Positions 34,655 to 49,266 of a stretch of 64,000 bases of DNA are shown piece after piece. The position numbers and the translations under genes were made by a program. Positions within the stretch are counted from its first letter, which is position 1, and every line of letters begins with the position of its first letter. Source of the stretch: Axinella damicornis (lineage: Eukaryota > Porifera > Demospongiae > Axinellida > Axinellidae); the NCBI GenBank assembly GCA_963931865.1, contig OZ007511.1, positions 4,358,626 through 4,422,625 on the forward strand, written 5' to 3'. The notes beneath the pieces were generated by a model, which was given only the letters and a program-made list of their open reading frames with translations, was not told the DNA's origin and made no database searches.

Positions 34655-37600
34655 ACAAGGTATACGTTTTATCTGTCCATGTCCCTGCTCTGCTTTGTGC
34701 CGTGTTGCTTGCAAACGGAGAACAACTGACTGACAGCGGTAGACGCAGAACTGTCGTACACTGGAATGTACCACTGATAATCCGTCTTCCAAGACGCGTC
34801 ATAGCCGATCTTGTGCTTGCTTCGTGTTACAAAGCCATCAGAGCTCAACAACTCCGAGCGATGCCTTTGCTTAGCTGTGTCGATCGTGAACACGTGGTGC
34901 CTCAAGTAAATCTATTCATATGCGCACGGGCGTGCACATGAATAATGGACGGCCGCACAGGAGTACTAAGCGCGGCGGGGCGCCACGGTTCTGTGCTTTA
35001 ACGAGAACACTGGTCATAATGACGTCAATGCATGCATTGGCTTCATTCTCAGGCCATCACAAGAAAATAGGAAAGGGCCTGCCTAGTACAGTATCCATTG
35101 TTTGCACATGGGGTGAATGTTAATTTCCCGAAACTTCAGACAATGCCACGCCATCTCTGTGGTCTGATGACATGTATGCGGCCAACCGTTTTTGCTACGT
35201 ACATGGGTGGACAAACCTGGTCTGAGTGCTCCTTGAAGGTGTGGCAGCACTGCCTGGTACTAGCATCCCAGACCTTCACTGTCTTGTCACTGGACCTGCA
35301 ACAGCAACATGCACATGATTCACAGATATAAATGCACATCGGTGTTTCATACAGAATCCTGCATGAAACCCCTCATAATATACATCTGCTGTTTGAATGA
35401 CAGAAGTATATCTGCATTAAGGGTGTGGTATACTTCGACCTAAGTCTATTGCCCTGACCCTCATTTCGTATTATGAATGAGGACTGTGTCAGAGGGTAGC
35501 TATACAAGTTGGGAGGAGGTGGGAGGAGGGACTCACCCGGTCACAAAGTGTTGGTTATCGGAACAGAATGCCACGGAGAGGACCCAGGAACTGTGACCTG
35601 ACAGAGTGCCTGCCAGGTTGGCATGTTGCCTGAGGAGAAACAAAAGAGAACGATACTCTAATAATAACATCATGGATGTCAAATGGGAGTACCACTCATA
35701 CACACAACGCTCTATGTGACTGTACATGTATTTAAGTATTATTTAAATACCAGTTTGCAGTGCATTACGGGTTTTAATGCACAAGGGCAATCTAGTTAGC
35801 GGTCGAGGGCGAGATAATGCACAAGCCGAAGATATTCAACACATGTACATAATAATATGCCAGGGAGGGACATCTCATAGACATTTCACACAGCACTCAG
35901 TGCCACTCACACATCATAGATTTTCATGTCTTTGTCATCAGAGGCGGTGACCAGCAGTTGTGAGTCAGGAGAGAAGCAGAGGGAGCGGACTGGCATGGCA
36001 TGACCTGTTGGAGAGGAAATCAGCCACCTTAGATGCTTGCTAACCAATTTAATCTTGTTCGCCACTAGCTATGTTCCCAGGCCATTACACCTGTGTAGCC
36101 TACGTAAGGGGATGTTTTGCCTCATACAATTTTGCAGTTGCTTGTAGCCAAATTGGACAAGAATCTTGCAACTGCCTACACCTACAAATCATAGTTATTC
36201 CTCCGCCCACTTTGGAAATGACACACCAAAGTTGTAGTTGATTGGCTTTTGTGTTGATGTTGTGCATTCTTCGCAATCAGCCATCTTAAATCCCCTTCAT
36301 CAGCCAACTTTAAAAGAGTTCGAAGAGCAACCTTTACTTGCTTTCGCTGAAGTACTTTATGTGTCTTCTGGGCATCACAGTCAGCAGGTGGAGAGTAGCT
36401 GGTCCAGTAATATCCAGTGGTTAAATCTCTCTCTCCCTTTGTCGGCATCACGATGCAACTATCACAAACCAAGCCTACAACATGTTTCCTACAAGCAAAT
36501 ACTTTACAAAGTCCATCAGTGTACCTTCGAGCGTGTGCAGGAGTCTTCCTGACTGTAGATCAAACAGGTTGATAATGCCATCGATTGCTCCTGAGGCCAC
36601 CAATTTCCCATCAGGACTCTGGAAGAAATGGGTCAGACGAGTCACTACTGAATTCAATCATCTCGAGCACATAATTATACTTGTTGCTTGGATCTTTGCA
36701 AAATGGAGCTAAAGTGACCAAAAAAGGGGAGTGGCCACATTAACTCTCTTGTTGGTCAACAAAGGAAATCTTCAATATACGTACTAGTGCATACGTGAAT
36801 GTACGCAGAAGAGCCTCGCGGGAAGCGAGTTAATATTTTTAGGGGAGCACCTTAGATAGGTCCATGACCTCCTGTGTAACCCTTTCCATGTTCCACTGGA
36901 TAAAATCAATTTAACTAACTAACTAACTAACTAATACTTGCCAGCACAACTGGTGTACTGTAGCCTGGTAAGTATATTCATGTAGCTCACCCTGACTATA
37001 GTAAAGGCTAGGTAAGTATATTCATGATGCAACCACAAACCCCATACTCATTTTTGGAGTCAAAACTCTGTGTTATAAATAGCAGCCAGGTACTATATAC
37101 TGTAAGGATGACATTCGCTGCGTGAATGCCCCCTGCACTGCATAGTGAGTATTGCCCCCACGCACTTAAGGATACATAGAGAGTTCGAGTGACGTCCTTA
37201 TTGCATTCCTGAGTGTTACAAACATATATATATATATATATACGCTAGCTCAGATTCGACTGCCCTGCTGCACGATTAGTTGCCTCGCTTCCCGCTCGGC
37301 AACAAGGGTTCAGTATACAAACTGGGAGTGCTATTTGCACTACCTGGACTTGACCCACTAGCTATTCTAGATTGTTTTAGATTCACCAAAAATAGTGAGT
37401 CATTGCAGCAACAAATTTTGGCCTTACTGAAAAGTGACCCTAAATCCCATTCTGACACATAATTATTACTGCATACACACACTGAGGGAGCCCTCTTCAG
37501 CACATCCGTGACACTAACCACACCCACTGCATACACACACTGAGGGAGCCCTCTTCAGCACATCCGTGACACTAACCACGCCCACTGCATACACACACTG

Positions 37601-40132
37601 AGGGAGCCCTCTTCAGCACATCCGTGACACTAGCCACACCCACTGCATACACACACTGAGGGAGCCCTCTTCAGCACATCCGTGACACTAACCACACCCA
37701 CTGCATACACCCACTGAGGGAGCCCTCTTCAGCACATCCGTGACACTAGCCACACCCACTGCATACACACACTGAGGGAGCCCTCTTCAGCACATCCGTG
37801 ACACTAGCCACACCCACTGCATACACACACTGAGGGAGCCCTCTTCAGCACATCCGTGACACTAACCACACCCACTGCATACACACACTGAGGGAGCCCT
37901 CTTCAGCACATCCGTGACACTAACCACACCCACTGCACACACACACACTGAGGGAGCCCTCTTCAGCACATCCGTGACACTAACCACACCCACTGCATAC
38001 ACACACTGAGGGAGCCCTCTCCAGCACATCCGTGACACTAGCCACACCCACTGCATACACACACTGAGGGAGCCCTCTTCAGCACATCCGTGACACTAAC
38101 CACACCCACTGCATACACCCACTGAGGGAGCCCTCTTCAGCACATCCGTGACACTAACCACACCCACTGCATACACACACTGAGGGAGCCCTCTTCAGCA
38201 CATCCGTGACACTAACCACACCCACTGCATACACACACTGAGGGAGCCCTCTTCAGCACATCCGTGACACTAACCACACCCACTGCATACACACACTGAG
38301 GGAGCCCTCTTCAGCACATCCGTGACACTAACCACACACACACACAGAGGGAGCCCTATTCAGCACATCCGTGACACTAACCACACCCACTGCATACAGA
38401 CACTGAGGGAGCCCTCTTCACATCCATGACACTAGCCACACCCACTGGACACACACACTGGAGAGCCTTCTTCACATCCATGACACTAGCCACACCTATT
38501 GCATACAGACACTGAGGAAGCCCTCTTTAGCACATCACGACACTATAACCACACCCACTGCATACACACACTGAGAGAGCCCAATTCAGCACATCCGTGA
38601 CACTAACCACACCCACAGCATACACACACTGAGGGAGCTCTCTTCAGCACATCCGTGACAAACCCAATAGTGCCCCCTTCCCGTCCCATCTGCCCCTGTC
38701 CCACACGCCTCCCAAGGGCATTGTCCGCAGCTCAAACTTTAATACACGTTTGCATCTGATTCAACAGCATGCAGCAGTCAAAGGACTGAGGCATAATCAC
38801 TCAAAGTGATCGTAATTATGTGCCTCTACAAACGAAGACCGAGTTCTCACATGTAAGTTAATTTTACAAACTATAGATGCCTCCCAGGTCACTGGAAACC
38901 TGTAAAACCAAGTAGCTGTCTAGATCATTGAACAGCTGCATAAACAATGACAGCTGTCAAGACCAGGACAGCAGGACAGCCAGACCAGGACACAGGATAG
39001 CCAGATCAGGACAGCTGTCCAGACGAGGACAACTGTCCAAACCAGGACAGCTGTCTAGACCATGACAGGTGTCCAGACCAGGACAACTGTCCAGACCAAG
39101 ACAACGGTCTAGACCAGGACAACGGTCTAGACCAGGACAGCTGTCCAGATTAGGACAGCTAGCTTTCCAGGCCAGCACAGCTGTCTAGATCAGGACAACT
39201 GTCTAGACTGGCTGGAAAAGTTAATATAAGACCTGGAGAGTGTATGAAAGCTGTGCACATTGTAGATGGTAGTATTCCACTGCACCACTCACATAGGCAA
39301 TGCTCATGATGAACTTCCCTCTGGTGTCCAGTGCAGTCTGCTTCCTTCCCTCCTCCACACTGAACAGGTTGATCTTCCCATTGTGGCTCCCTGTCGCCAG
39401 GTAGCGGGAGTCAGCTGAAAACTCCAGTGTCCAGACATCAACTAAAGAATACAAATGAGTACTCGTAAAAACGTCTCAGACCCTCAATACGTGCGGAAGG
39501 GGTCTGGGCACGAGATTATCGTAAAGCCCACTTTATATGTTTCCTAGCTTACTGTTCTGGGAAGCCTACAAGGGAATCTGTGCTGGAAACCTGTGCAACT
39601 CAATAACACATGATGTGCCATGCCCTTGAATTGCCACGGATTTCCAGAATAGGGGTTCCCTCAGAACTGCAAATAAGGAAACACAATTTTTCATAGTGAT
39701 CAACGGCAGTCGTAACTCAGTGCATGCTACGTATGTTATGCTGTGTAGGCAAAATTACAGATGCCAGTCATTTAACCTTCCTCATCAGAGCAGCTAGTGT
39801 ACATATAGCACTCAGCTAAGCAGCAACCACAGTGCAAGCAGGCATGGAGGCTACACAATGTCAACCAAGATATGGTGGTGACTGAAAAACATGGCTAGCT
39901 TCACTCCATACAGTAGAGACTTGTTCTGTATGACATGTAAGCCTCATACCCAGACCCTCCTCTCACGTGAGTGCACTGAGGGTCTGGGTATGAGACTACA
40001 TTATGCATGTATGATTCATACCCGGGCCGCCATCAATGCTTTTTATTAGTTTTCCAGATTCCAAGTCCCAGAGTTTGATATAGCCATCCAGGCCACTGCT
40101 TGCTGCCACTGTGGGCGTGTGTGAGTGTGTGA

Positions 40133-40188
<56 letters not shown>

Positions 40189-43100
40189 GTGTGTGAGTGT
40201 GAGCGTGTGTGTACATGTGTGCATGAGTGAGTGTGTGTGTACATGTGTGCATGAGTGTGTGTGTACATGTGTGCATGAGTGTGTGTGTACATGTGTGCAT
40301 GAGTGTGTGTGCGCATGTGAGTGTGTGGGTGTGAGTGGGTGTGTGGGTGTACGTTGTGTTGCATGTGTATGTGTATGTGTATGAGGGAGATAAGCACACA
40401 TTTCATGAACTAATAGCACATGAGAGTGCTATGCTCCATAACGCCAAGTATACTGTTAACTGAGTTACTGAATGGCAAGCACACTATTCACTGAGTTAGT
40501 GCATACCAAGTATACCATCCACTGAGTTAGTATATGCAGAGTATACTGTTCAGTGTATTCCAAGTATACTGATTACTGAGTGAGTGTTCCAAGTATATGC
40601 AGTCCCTTACAGTTTCCTGCTGGATCTGCCACCACCGACACCACTCCCAGCTGGTGCCCCTCAAACGTCCACCTGTGCTCCAGATTGCATCGCTGCTCAT
40701 CCCTGAGGAGGACAGACAGAAATCTCTCTGACTACCTATCTCCCCATCACCCAATTGCTGACAAGGCGTGTGGAACATGTGTCCTGGCCAGCGGGTGGCT
40801 CCAATGTCAAAGCAATACCTAGCCTAACAAACTAAGGGAGATTAAGTTCATTGACTTTTCCATGTAGCAAGAGTGCAGTGTAGCCTCGTTCCCAGGCCAC
40901 GTGGGAACGAGGCTAGAGTGCAGTGCAGATGCTACTGTGACATGCTGCAATGTTGACTCGTACCTACACAGACCAATCAGGGGATAAAGTTATTCCATCT
41001 GGTAAGAATTGAGATATCAACTTTTCACACACATCCTGTGCAGGAATTTGAACACATCAATGAGATTACTTGCAACTTTCAGGGGCACAGAGCTCGAACC
41101 AGATTGCCACTCCATATAAGGTTGGGAAACGTTGCATGTAAACAATCAACTGTTTAACTCCAAGACGAAGAGTCTTATTACGTATAATAGCTTCGACACT
41201 GCCATTGTACACTGACTCAAAATGTGCTAAAAGTAACCTTTTGCACTGTGAAGTTATGAGCACCTTTGTCTTTCCATTGGTTGCCATTTCTTGCTTGTAG
41301 TATGCAATGTCATGTACATGTACATTAATTTGGGAGAGCTGTAAGCTAGCCATCTAGACAAGCAACCTGGGAGTTAGGATTTTCAAAATAGGGGTTCCCT
41401 CAGAACTGCAAGTCTGCTCCACGAGATGAGAGTAAGACATGAGGTATCATTCTGACTGAAAAGTGAGGTTTGCCATAATTATACCAGTTGACTACCAGAA
41501 TGTACTAGTGTATGCCTAAGATATGTATTCCTAGTCTACATTCCAGTCTGTATTCACAGTCCTCGTACGCATATTTTTTCATGAAGCGACAAAACCAATA
41601 ATCACTTTTGTAGCACCATCTCTGTGCTTTGTACAACACAAATGTACGTATTATCCATGAGGGGGACTTCACTGTGGGGCCACACATACGTACATACGCA
41701 TAGATTTCCACAACACACTGCCCTCCCTTCCCGCTGACACATAAAGTAGGTGGAATGGTGAGATAGGAATATTCAGCAAATAATAAAGGGTTTGGCCATT
41801 CTCAGTAGAAGCTGATACAGTTATAGGTATTCATGACACTGGTTCAGATAATCTACCGGTAATTTTATAACATAACTAGGGTCAAAGAAGGAATTCCAAC
41901 TATTCCACTCCGTTATGTAGGAGGTTTTCAACTTTGTTTCCATGCTAGAGATGGCTATGCTCGTTCTCCTGCTGGCTCTGACTCAGCTGTTAGCCCTTGC
42001 TACCACTGAGCATGTGGTCTACAATGGGAGGACGCTGGAGGGAGGTGAGAGGGTGTGTCCTGGTGATCAACAGACAAGAGCAGTGCTGGATGAAATTGAC
42101 ATGGAAGTGAGGAACATCATCCTAGTTGGCTTGCAGCCTTACAACCCAGCAAACTCCTGCAGTGCAATCTCTGAGATACTTCCATCTGGGCTCTACTGGG
42201 TCAGGAGCCACAACGGCACTGCAGTGCAGGTGTTCTGTGACATGGACAGAGTGTGTGGCTGCAGTAACACCAGAGGGTGGACACGTGTAGCCAATCTAAA
42301 CATGCGTGACCCATCCCAGCAGTGCCCAGGAGAATGGATCCTACAAAATCGCAGCTCACAGCCAAGGAGGCTATGTGGAAGGAACCTCAGCATCAATAGC
42401 GGTCCTGGAGGTTGCCTCTCAGCTACGTACAGCACCTATAGCATCAGCTACAGCCACGTATGCGGGCGAGTGATAGGCTATCAGTATGGCCTGCCAGATG
42501 CATTTGGGGACGGTGTTGGACTGAACGTAGAAGGGACCTACCTGGATGGGGTGTCTCTCACACATGGACTTCCTGGAACAAGGCAACACATCTGGAGCTT
42601 CTCGGCTGGACTTACGGAGATTGGGTACCCTGGATACCCTATGAATTCCTGTCCCTGTCTGGATACAGCAGTTGCCCCCTCCTTTGTGGGAAATGATTAC
42701 TTCTGCGAGAGTGCGATACCCACCCCAAGATACGTTTATATACTACATGCAAGTGACCCACTCTGGGATGGTCAAGGCTGTGGATCCCCTCCATGCTGTG
42801 AGTTGAGCACCCCACCTGGGGTTACCGCCCCCTGGTTCTGCAAGCAGCTACCCCAGACCACAACAGACGACATTGAAGTTCGCATCTGTGGGAATCAACC
42901 CCCTGGAGACGAAGATACTCCAGTGGAACACATTGAGATTTACATCCGATGAAATAATGAAGTCTGCCGCTGTACTAATATTTAATCTTAGGACGCTTGG
43001 TTACAGTAACTGAGCGTACGTAGATGGAACTTTAGAATCTGTGAGACACTTGCCAAATACTGGATTGATAGCACATGTACTGTAATGTACTTTTCAACAT

Positions 43101-46100
43101 TTACATTGAGGGAATACTCAGATTCACTGTTAGACGGGCCCTCAGGAAACCACCCTTCCCAAACCTGTTTTGGGGAAGGAACAATGATTCTCTCAGAGTA
43201 CTCATGGACCGGGACTGGACGAAGTCAACTGATAGATTATCACATTCTTATCACATGCACCTATGGCATTGGCATTGTATGCTGACTCAAATGTGTAATA
43301 GAGGGGTGAAATGAATGTTTGGTTGTGAAGTTATATTGGCTGCCATTGCTTGCTTTGGCTGTCGTTGGCAGATTGCAATGTCATGTATGTGTGCATTAAT
43401 TGAGGTGAGCTGTAAGCCAGCCTGTGTACAAGCAACCTGGGAACGAAACTAGCCAGGGAATGCAACTAGCCAGGGAATGCAACTAGCCTGGGAATGAGAC
43501 TAGCCAGGGAATGAGACTAGCCAGGGAATGAGACTAGCCAGGGAATGAGACTAGCCTGGGAATGAGACTAGCCTGGGAATGAGACTAGCATAGGAATGAG
43601 ACTAGCCAGGGAATGAGACTAGCCTAGGAATGAGACGAGCCAGGGAATGAGACTAGCCAGGGAATGAGACTAGCCAGGGAATGAGACTAGCCTAGGAATG
43701 AGACGAGCCAGGGAATGAGACTAGCCTGGGAATGAGACTAGCCAGGGAATGAGACGAGCCAGGGAATGAGACTAGCCAGGGAATGAGACTAGCCAGGGAA
43801 TGAGACGAGCCTGGGAATGAGACTAGCCAGGGAATGAGACTAGCCAGGGAATGAGACTAGCCAGGGAATGAGACTAGCCAGGGAATGAGACTAGCCAGGG
43901 AATGAGACTAGCCTGGGAATGAGACTAGCCTAGGAATGAGATGAGCCAGGGAATGAGACTAGCCTAGGAATGAGACGAGCCAGGGAATGAGACGAGCCTG
44001 GGAATGAGACTAGCCAGGGAATGAGCCTAGCCAGGGAATGAGACTAGCCAGGGAATGAGACTAGCCTGGGAATGAGACTAGCCTGGGAATGAGACTAGCC
44101 AGGGAATGAGCCTAGCCAGGGAATGAGACTAGCCAGGGAATGAGACTAGCCAGGGAATGAGACTAGCCTGGAAATGAGACTAGCCAGGGAATGAGACGAG
44201 CCTGGGAATGAGACTAGCCAGGGAATGAGACTAGCCAGGGAATGAGCCTAGCCAGGGAATGAGACTAGCCAGGGAATGAGACTAGCCAGGGAATGAGACT
44301 AGCCAGGGAATGAGACTAGCCAGGGAATGAGACTAGCCAGGGAATGAGACTAGCCAGGGAATGAGCCTAGCCAGGGAATGAGACTAGCCAGGGAATGAGA
44401 CTAGCCAGGGAATGAGACTAGCCAGGGAATGAGACTAGCCAGGGAATGAGACGAGCCAGGGAATGAGACTAGCCTGGGAATGAGACGAGCCAGGGAATGA
44501 GACTAGCCAGGGAATGCAATGTCATGTACATGTGCATTAATTTGGGAGAGCTGTGAGCCAGCCGTCTACAAGCAGCCTGGGAGTCTGCTCCATGAGATGA
44601 GAGTAAGACCTGAGGTATCATTTGGTCTGAAAAAGTAAGTTTGCCATAAGCAGTTGACTACCAGATGCTGTGGGTTAGAATGCAGTGAACTAGTGCATGC
44701 CTAGGATATGTATTCATAGTCCACATTCCAGTCTGTATTCACAGTCCTGGTTTTTTCATGAAGCGACAAAACCCATAATCACTTTTGCAGCACCATCTCA
44801 GTGCTTTCCACAACACACTGCCCTCCCTTCCCACTGACACATAAAGTAGGTGGGATGGTGAGAGAGGAATATTCAGCAAATAATAAAGGGTTAGGCCATT
44901 CTCAGTAGAAGCTGATACAGTTATAGGTATTCATGACACTGGTTCAGATAATCTACTGGTAATTTTATGACATAATTATGGTCAAAGAAGGAATTCCAAC
45001 TATTCCACTCCGTTATGTAGGAGGTTTTCAACTTTGTTTTTCATGCTAGACATGGCTATGCTCGTTCTCCTGCTGGCTCTGACTCAGCTATTAGCCCTTG
45101 CTACCACTGAGCATGTGGTCTACAATGGGAGGATGCTGGAGGGAGGTGAGGGGGTGTGTCCTGGTGATCAACAGACAAGGACAGTGCTGGATGAAATTGA
45201 CATGGAAGTGAGGGACATCATCCTAGTTGGCTTGCAGCCTTACAACCCAGCAAACTCCTGCAGTGCAATCTCAGAGATACTTCCATCTGGGCTCTACTGG
45301 GTCAGGAGCCACAACGGCACTGCAGTACAAGTGTTCTGTGACATGGACAGAGTGTGTGGCTGCAGCAGCACCAGAGGGTGGACTCGTGTAGCCAATCTAA
45401 ACATGAGCGACCCGTCCCAGCAGTGCCCAGGAGAATGGATCCTACACACTTACGGCTCAGAACAGAGGAGGCTATGTGGAAGGGGCAGCGGATGTCTCTC
45501 AGCTCTGTACAGCACCTATGGCATCGGCTACAGCCACGTGTGTGGGAGAGTGATAGGGTATCAGTATGGCACTCCAGATGCATTTGGAGGTCTACAGACT
45601 ATAGAAGGCTCCTACATGGATGGGGTGTCTCTCACACATGGACCTCCAGGAACAAGGCAACACATCTGGACCTTTGCGGCAGGACCTTCGGAGCCTGGCG
45701 ACAACCTTCTTCACTCCTGTCCCTGTGTGAGTGGAACGGTCACTCCCTCCTACGTAGGCAATGACTACTTCTGTGAGAGTGGGAATCCTGAACAATCAAA
45801 CCATTTCAACTCGGTATTCTATGGAAGTGACCCACTCTGGGATGGCGAGGGCTGTGGATTCCCTCCCTGCTGTGAATTGAGTTCCGGTCCACCTGGGGTG
45901 ACCGCTCCCTGGTTCTGCAAGCAGCTACCCCAGAGCACAACAGATGACATTGAAGTTCGCATTTGTGGGGATCAAGACGAAGATACTCCAGTGGAACTTG
46001 TTGAGATCTACATCGCTGAACTAACAAACTCTACAGCTGCGTGAACACAAACTTCTTAGGCTGTTTGGTTACAGTAGTTGACTACATAGATTGAGCATAT

Positions 46101-48186
46101 ATACTATAACCTGTGACACTTGCCAAATTTCGGATTGATACATAGCATACTTTTTTATTTCCTAACCAATAACTTTTACATTGAGCGGAACATTCGTCAT
46201 AGAAACTCTCTTTGAATGATGAATGAACTATCCTCGGACAGAGCTGCCAACAACGCCAGACTCACTGTTAGACAGGTCCTTAGAAAGCCACCCATCCCAA
46301 ACCTGCTTTGGGGAAGGAATAATGATTCTCTCAGCAGATAAAGGCAACTCCTCAGTATTCGTGGACCGGAACTAGACAAGGGCAACTACACCAAATTAGA
46401 GAGAGACAAACATGGATGGTTTTTGGAGTTTCCAACCGGAACACTGTCTAGCTCCATACCCGTATGGTTTGCCCAAACGTCCACAAAGACGAGGCTGGTA
46501 GTCAGTACCATACAATACCCACATTTGCTCCTGTCAAGGAACCGACAAGGGTGATCTCACCACAAACTCCCACTCATGTCCAGCTTAGCCCACAACAGTC
46601 TGGATTGGGTGGACAGTTCCGGACAACCTAGGATATCCCAAGAATGACCACGACTTTATTCAAGACTCCAGGGATGTCCTGGTAGACAGCCACCCTAAAT
46701 AGGTGGTGGAACAGGTCCGGCGGAACAGGTCCGGCGGACCCGGTAACTGCTGGACCAATGTTTGCTGTATGGTGCCTGCAGACGCGATTTCAGAGGTCCT
46801 AAATTCCAAACATTTCCTGGGGGGAGCATGCCCCCAGTCCTAAGTTCCAAACATTTCCTGGGGGGAGCATGCCCCCAGTCCTAAGTTCCAAACATTTCCT
46901 GGGGGGAGCATGCCCCCAGACCCCTCCACAAGGGCGTGCTTCGCATGCCAGACTACTACTGTCAATATGTTTCTGCACTTTGTGCGAATAACCAAAGCTC
47001 AAATGCTTCTGCCGCCCCTGCCCTAGGTTTAAATATCTGGGATGTCTGGACACTCCTACAACATCCTGCGTAGTTACACAGTCACCCCAAGTGTCTGGGG
47101 CCAATTTTCACATTACTTTGTAAATCACCACAGAAACACGAAATCCGTGAAAATATTCTCCTCAAAACAAATCCCACTGTTACTCACTTCGTGCAGATTA
47201 TGGAAGGCAAAGAAGCATGTGAAGGTGCTATTGTGGTCACAGGTTGGGACAATGGGGGAGAGAGGGGACCCCATGCACAGCTGCAGAACAGTATGGTGTC
47301 CTTGTACAGAACATATGGACTTGATGGTGAGTATCGTCTTTGTGTGTAGAACTTGCCTCGTCCCTAATGAAGCGAAGAGCTTCGTCCGCTGGAACAGTCA
47401 TAAAGAGTTATTTACGCCAAGACTACATGGAGTTGTTTGAGCAAGAAGCACTCAAAACGAAACCAGAACTTTGGTTAATGATACTATCATCCCATGGTGC
47501 CACAACAAGTCTCCCTTCTTTGGTCACCTCAACAGCCAACAAACCTTCATCAAATTCACCTTCTTAGATGTGCTGATGAGAAGTAACACACACATTCAAG
47601 ACCCACAATCCCCACCTCATGTCAAGATACGTCATCCGCACCCTCATCGAGAGATCTCAATGCATTTGCAGCAGCAAAGCAGCCAATAAGGGAGACTCTC
47701 CACTTCAAGGATGTTTTTGAGAACAATGGATACCTTGTGGCCTTCACTATACAAGTCCTAAGACCTATAGCCCCTGTTGCTTGGTTCATGGAGGTCGATT
47801 GGCTACCTTTCTAGCCATGAAAGGCAGAATTGCTGCTGTAGATCTGCAGAAAAGCCCAATAAAACAAACTGCAAAGGAAAGCTGTGTAGCTGTTAAATTG
47901 CATACAGTGATAGTAGCTAACTATTGAGTGCTCGGTTCAGGGTAATATCCATTGGGCCTTGTGCTGCTGCGGAAGGAACTGATCAATTCCATCTGTATTG
48001 TGAGTTTGTTTTTGATATGTTATAGCTATTTTTGCCATTCTATATGCTGTAGGAGGTTAGTTCAGCATTCAGACTCTAGCTGTATTTGTGTGTGTTGTAC
48101 ACCTCTGCTAGCTTTTTCTTTGCGGTGTGCATTAACAAACACTAGCAGGACACTAACTCGAGACAGAAACGTCCAACTCGGCCTTC

Positions 48187-48226
<40 letters not shown>

Positions 48227-49234
48227 ACCCACCTCATTCAGCTCTTCAGACGGTAGTGTTGCAACTCACGGCAACTATGGCAATCACGACCAGCGCAGAT
48301 GCTCACATGATAGAACTCAAGATGGAAATGGCAATGTACATGGTGTGGTCAATCATACTACCATGCATGCTTAGAAGGAGAGTGAACTACGTATGCACAA
48401 GGGTGCATCGAGCCGCCGAAGGCGGCGAGAGGGCATGCAACATTCATAGACGGCAAAATGCTGAATATAACAGTTCATACAGCACTCCTCTATCAGTCCT
48501 GTCAAGTTTCATGCATCATGAAGTTCAAGTGAGGTGGCCAATCCTGACAGCTAGGTCCGTTGTGGCCAGTGCTATACATTGTATGCAGTGCTACACATTG
48601 TATGTAGCGCTATCATTGTATGCAGTGCTACACATTGTATGAAGTGCTATCATTGTGCTATACATATACAGTGCCATACATCATATACAGCACTATTCTG
48701 GACACATTTGGACCAAAGAGTGTCCTAGTTGTCCTCATTTCAGGGGTCAATTTACATAGAGCAGGTGTGTTTGGGATTTGGGACAATAAAAGTGTCCTGA
48801 AAGAGTGAGTCATCAATCACCGGCCACCATATTCGCAACAATGGACCTACGTATAATATAGCAAACACATGCACATTTCAACTCTGCCAGCCGACGATTG
48901 GAATGTACAGCCCAGTGGTGTCCAAACATAGAAGCCATGATTTGAACATTGATTGTCCTGTACATTGGCTATTAAAGCAATTTGTGGTGTAAGCTATAAG
49001 CCAGCTACAGTGAACTTGAATTTTGTTCACTACCTCGTGAAAAAAATGTAACCAGTACAGTTGAGCTATGTCAGAGAGATATTACATTGTCTGCTTAATG
49101 GTGTCCAGACGTACATGAGCTACTCTACAGAGGTGTCCTCATATGAGGGGTTCAGAAGGGTTCCACTGTATTGGCATAGCTGTGGCTTTGAACTTGTACA
49201 ATATGTCAACTATGGGGTCACAGTGATTGACAAA

Positions 49235-49266
<32 letters not shown>

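Noticed and set aside
37468..38660. CRISPR-like array
   Set aside because: The units are head-to-tail 58-bp repeats without unique spacers, in an animal intron.
39996..40419. Three long His/Thr-rich frames
   Set aside because: They translate GT/CA microsatellite. Only the short WDR61 exon at 40022-40108 within them is real.
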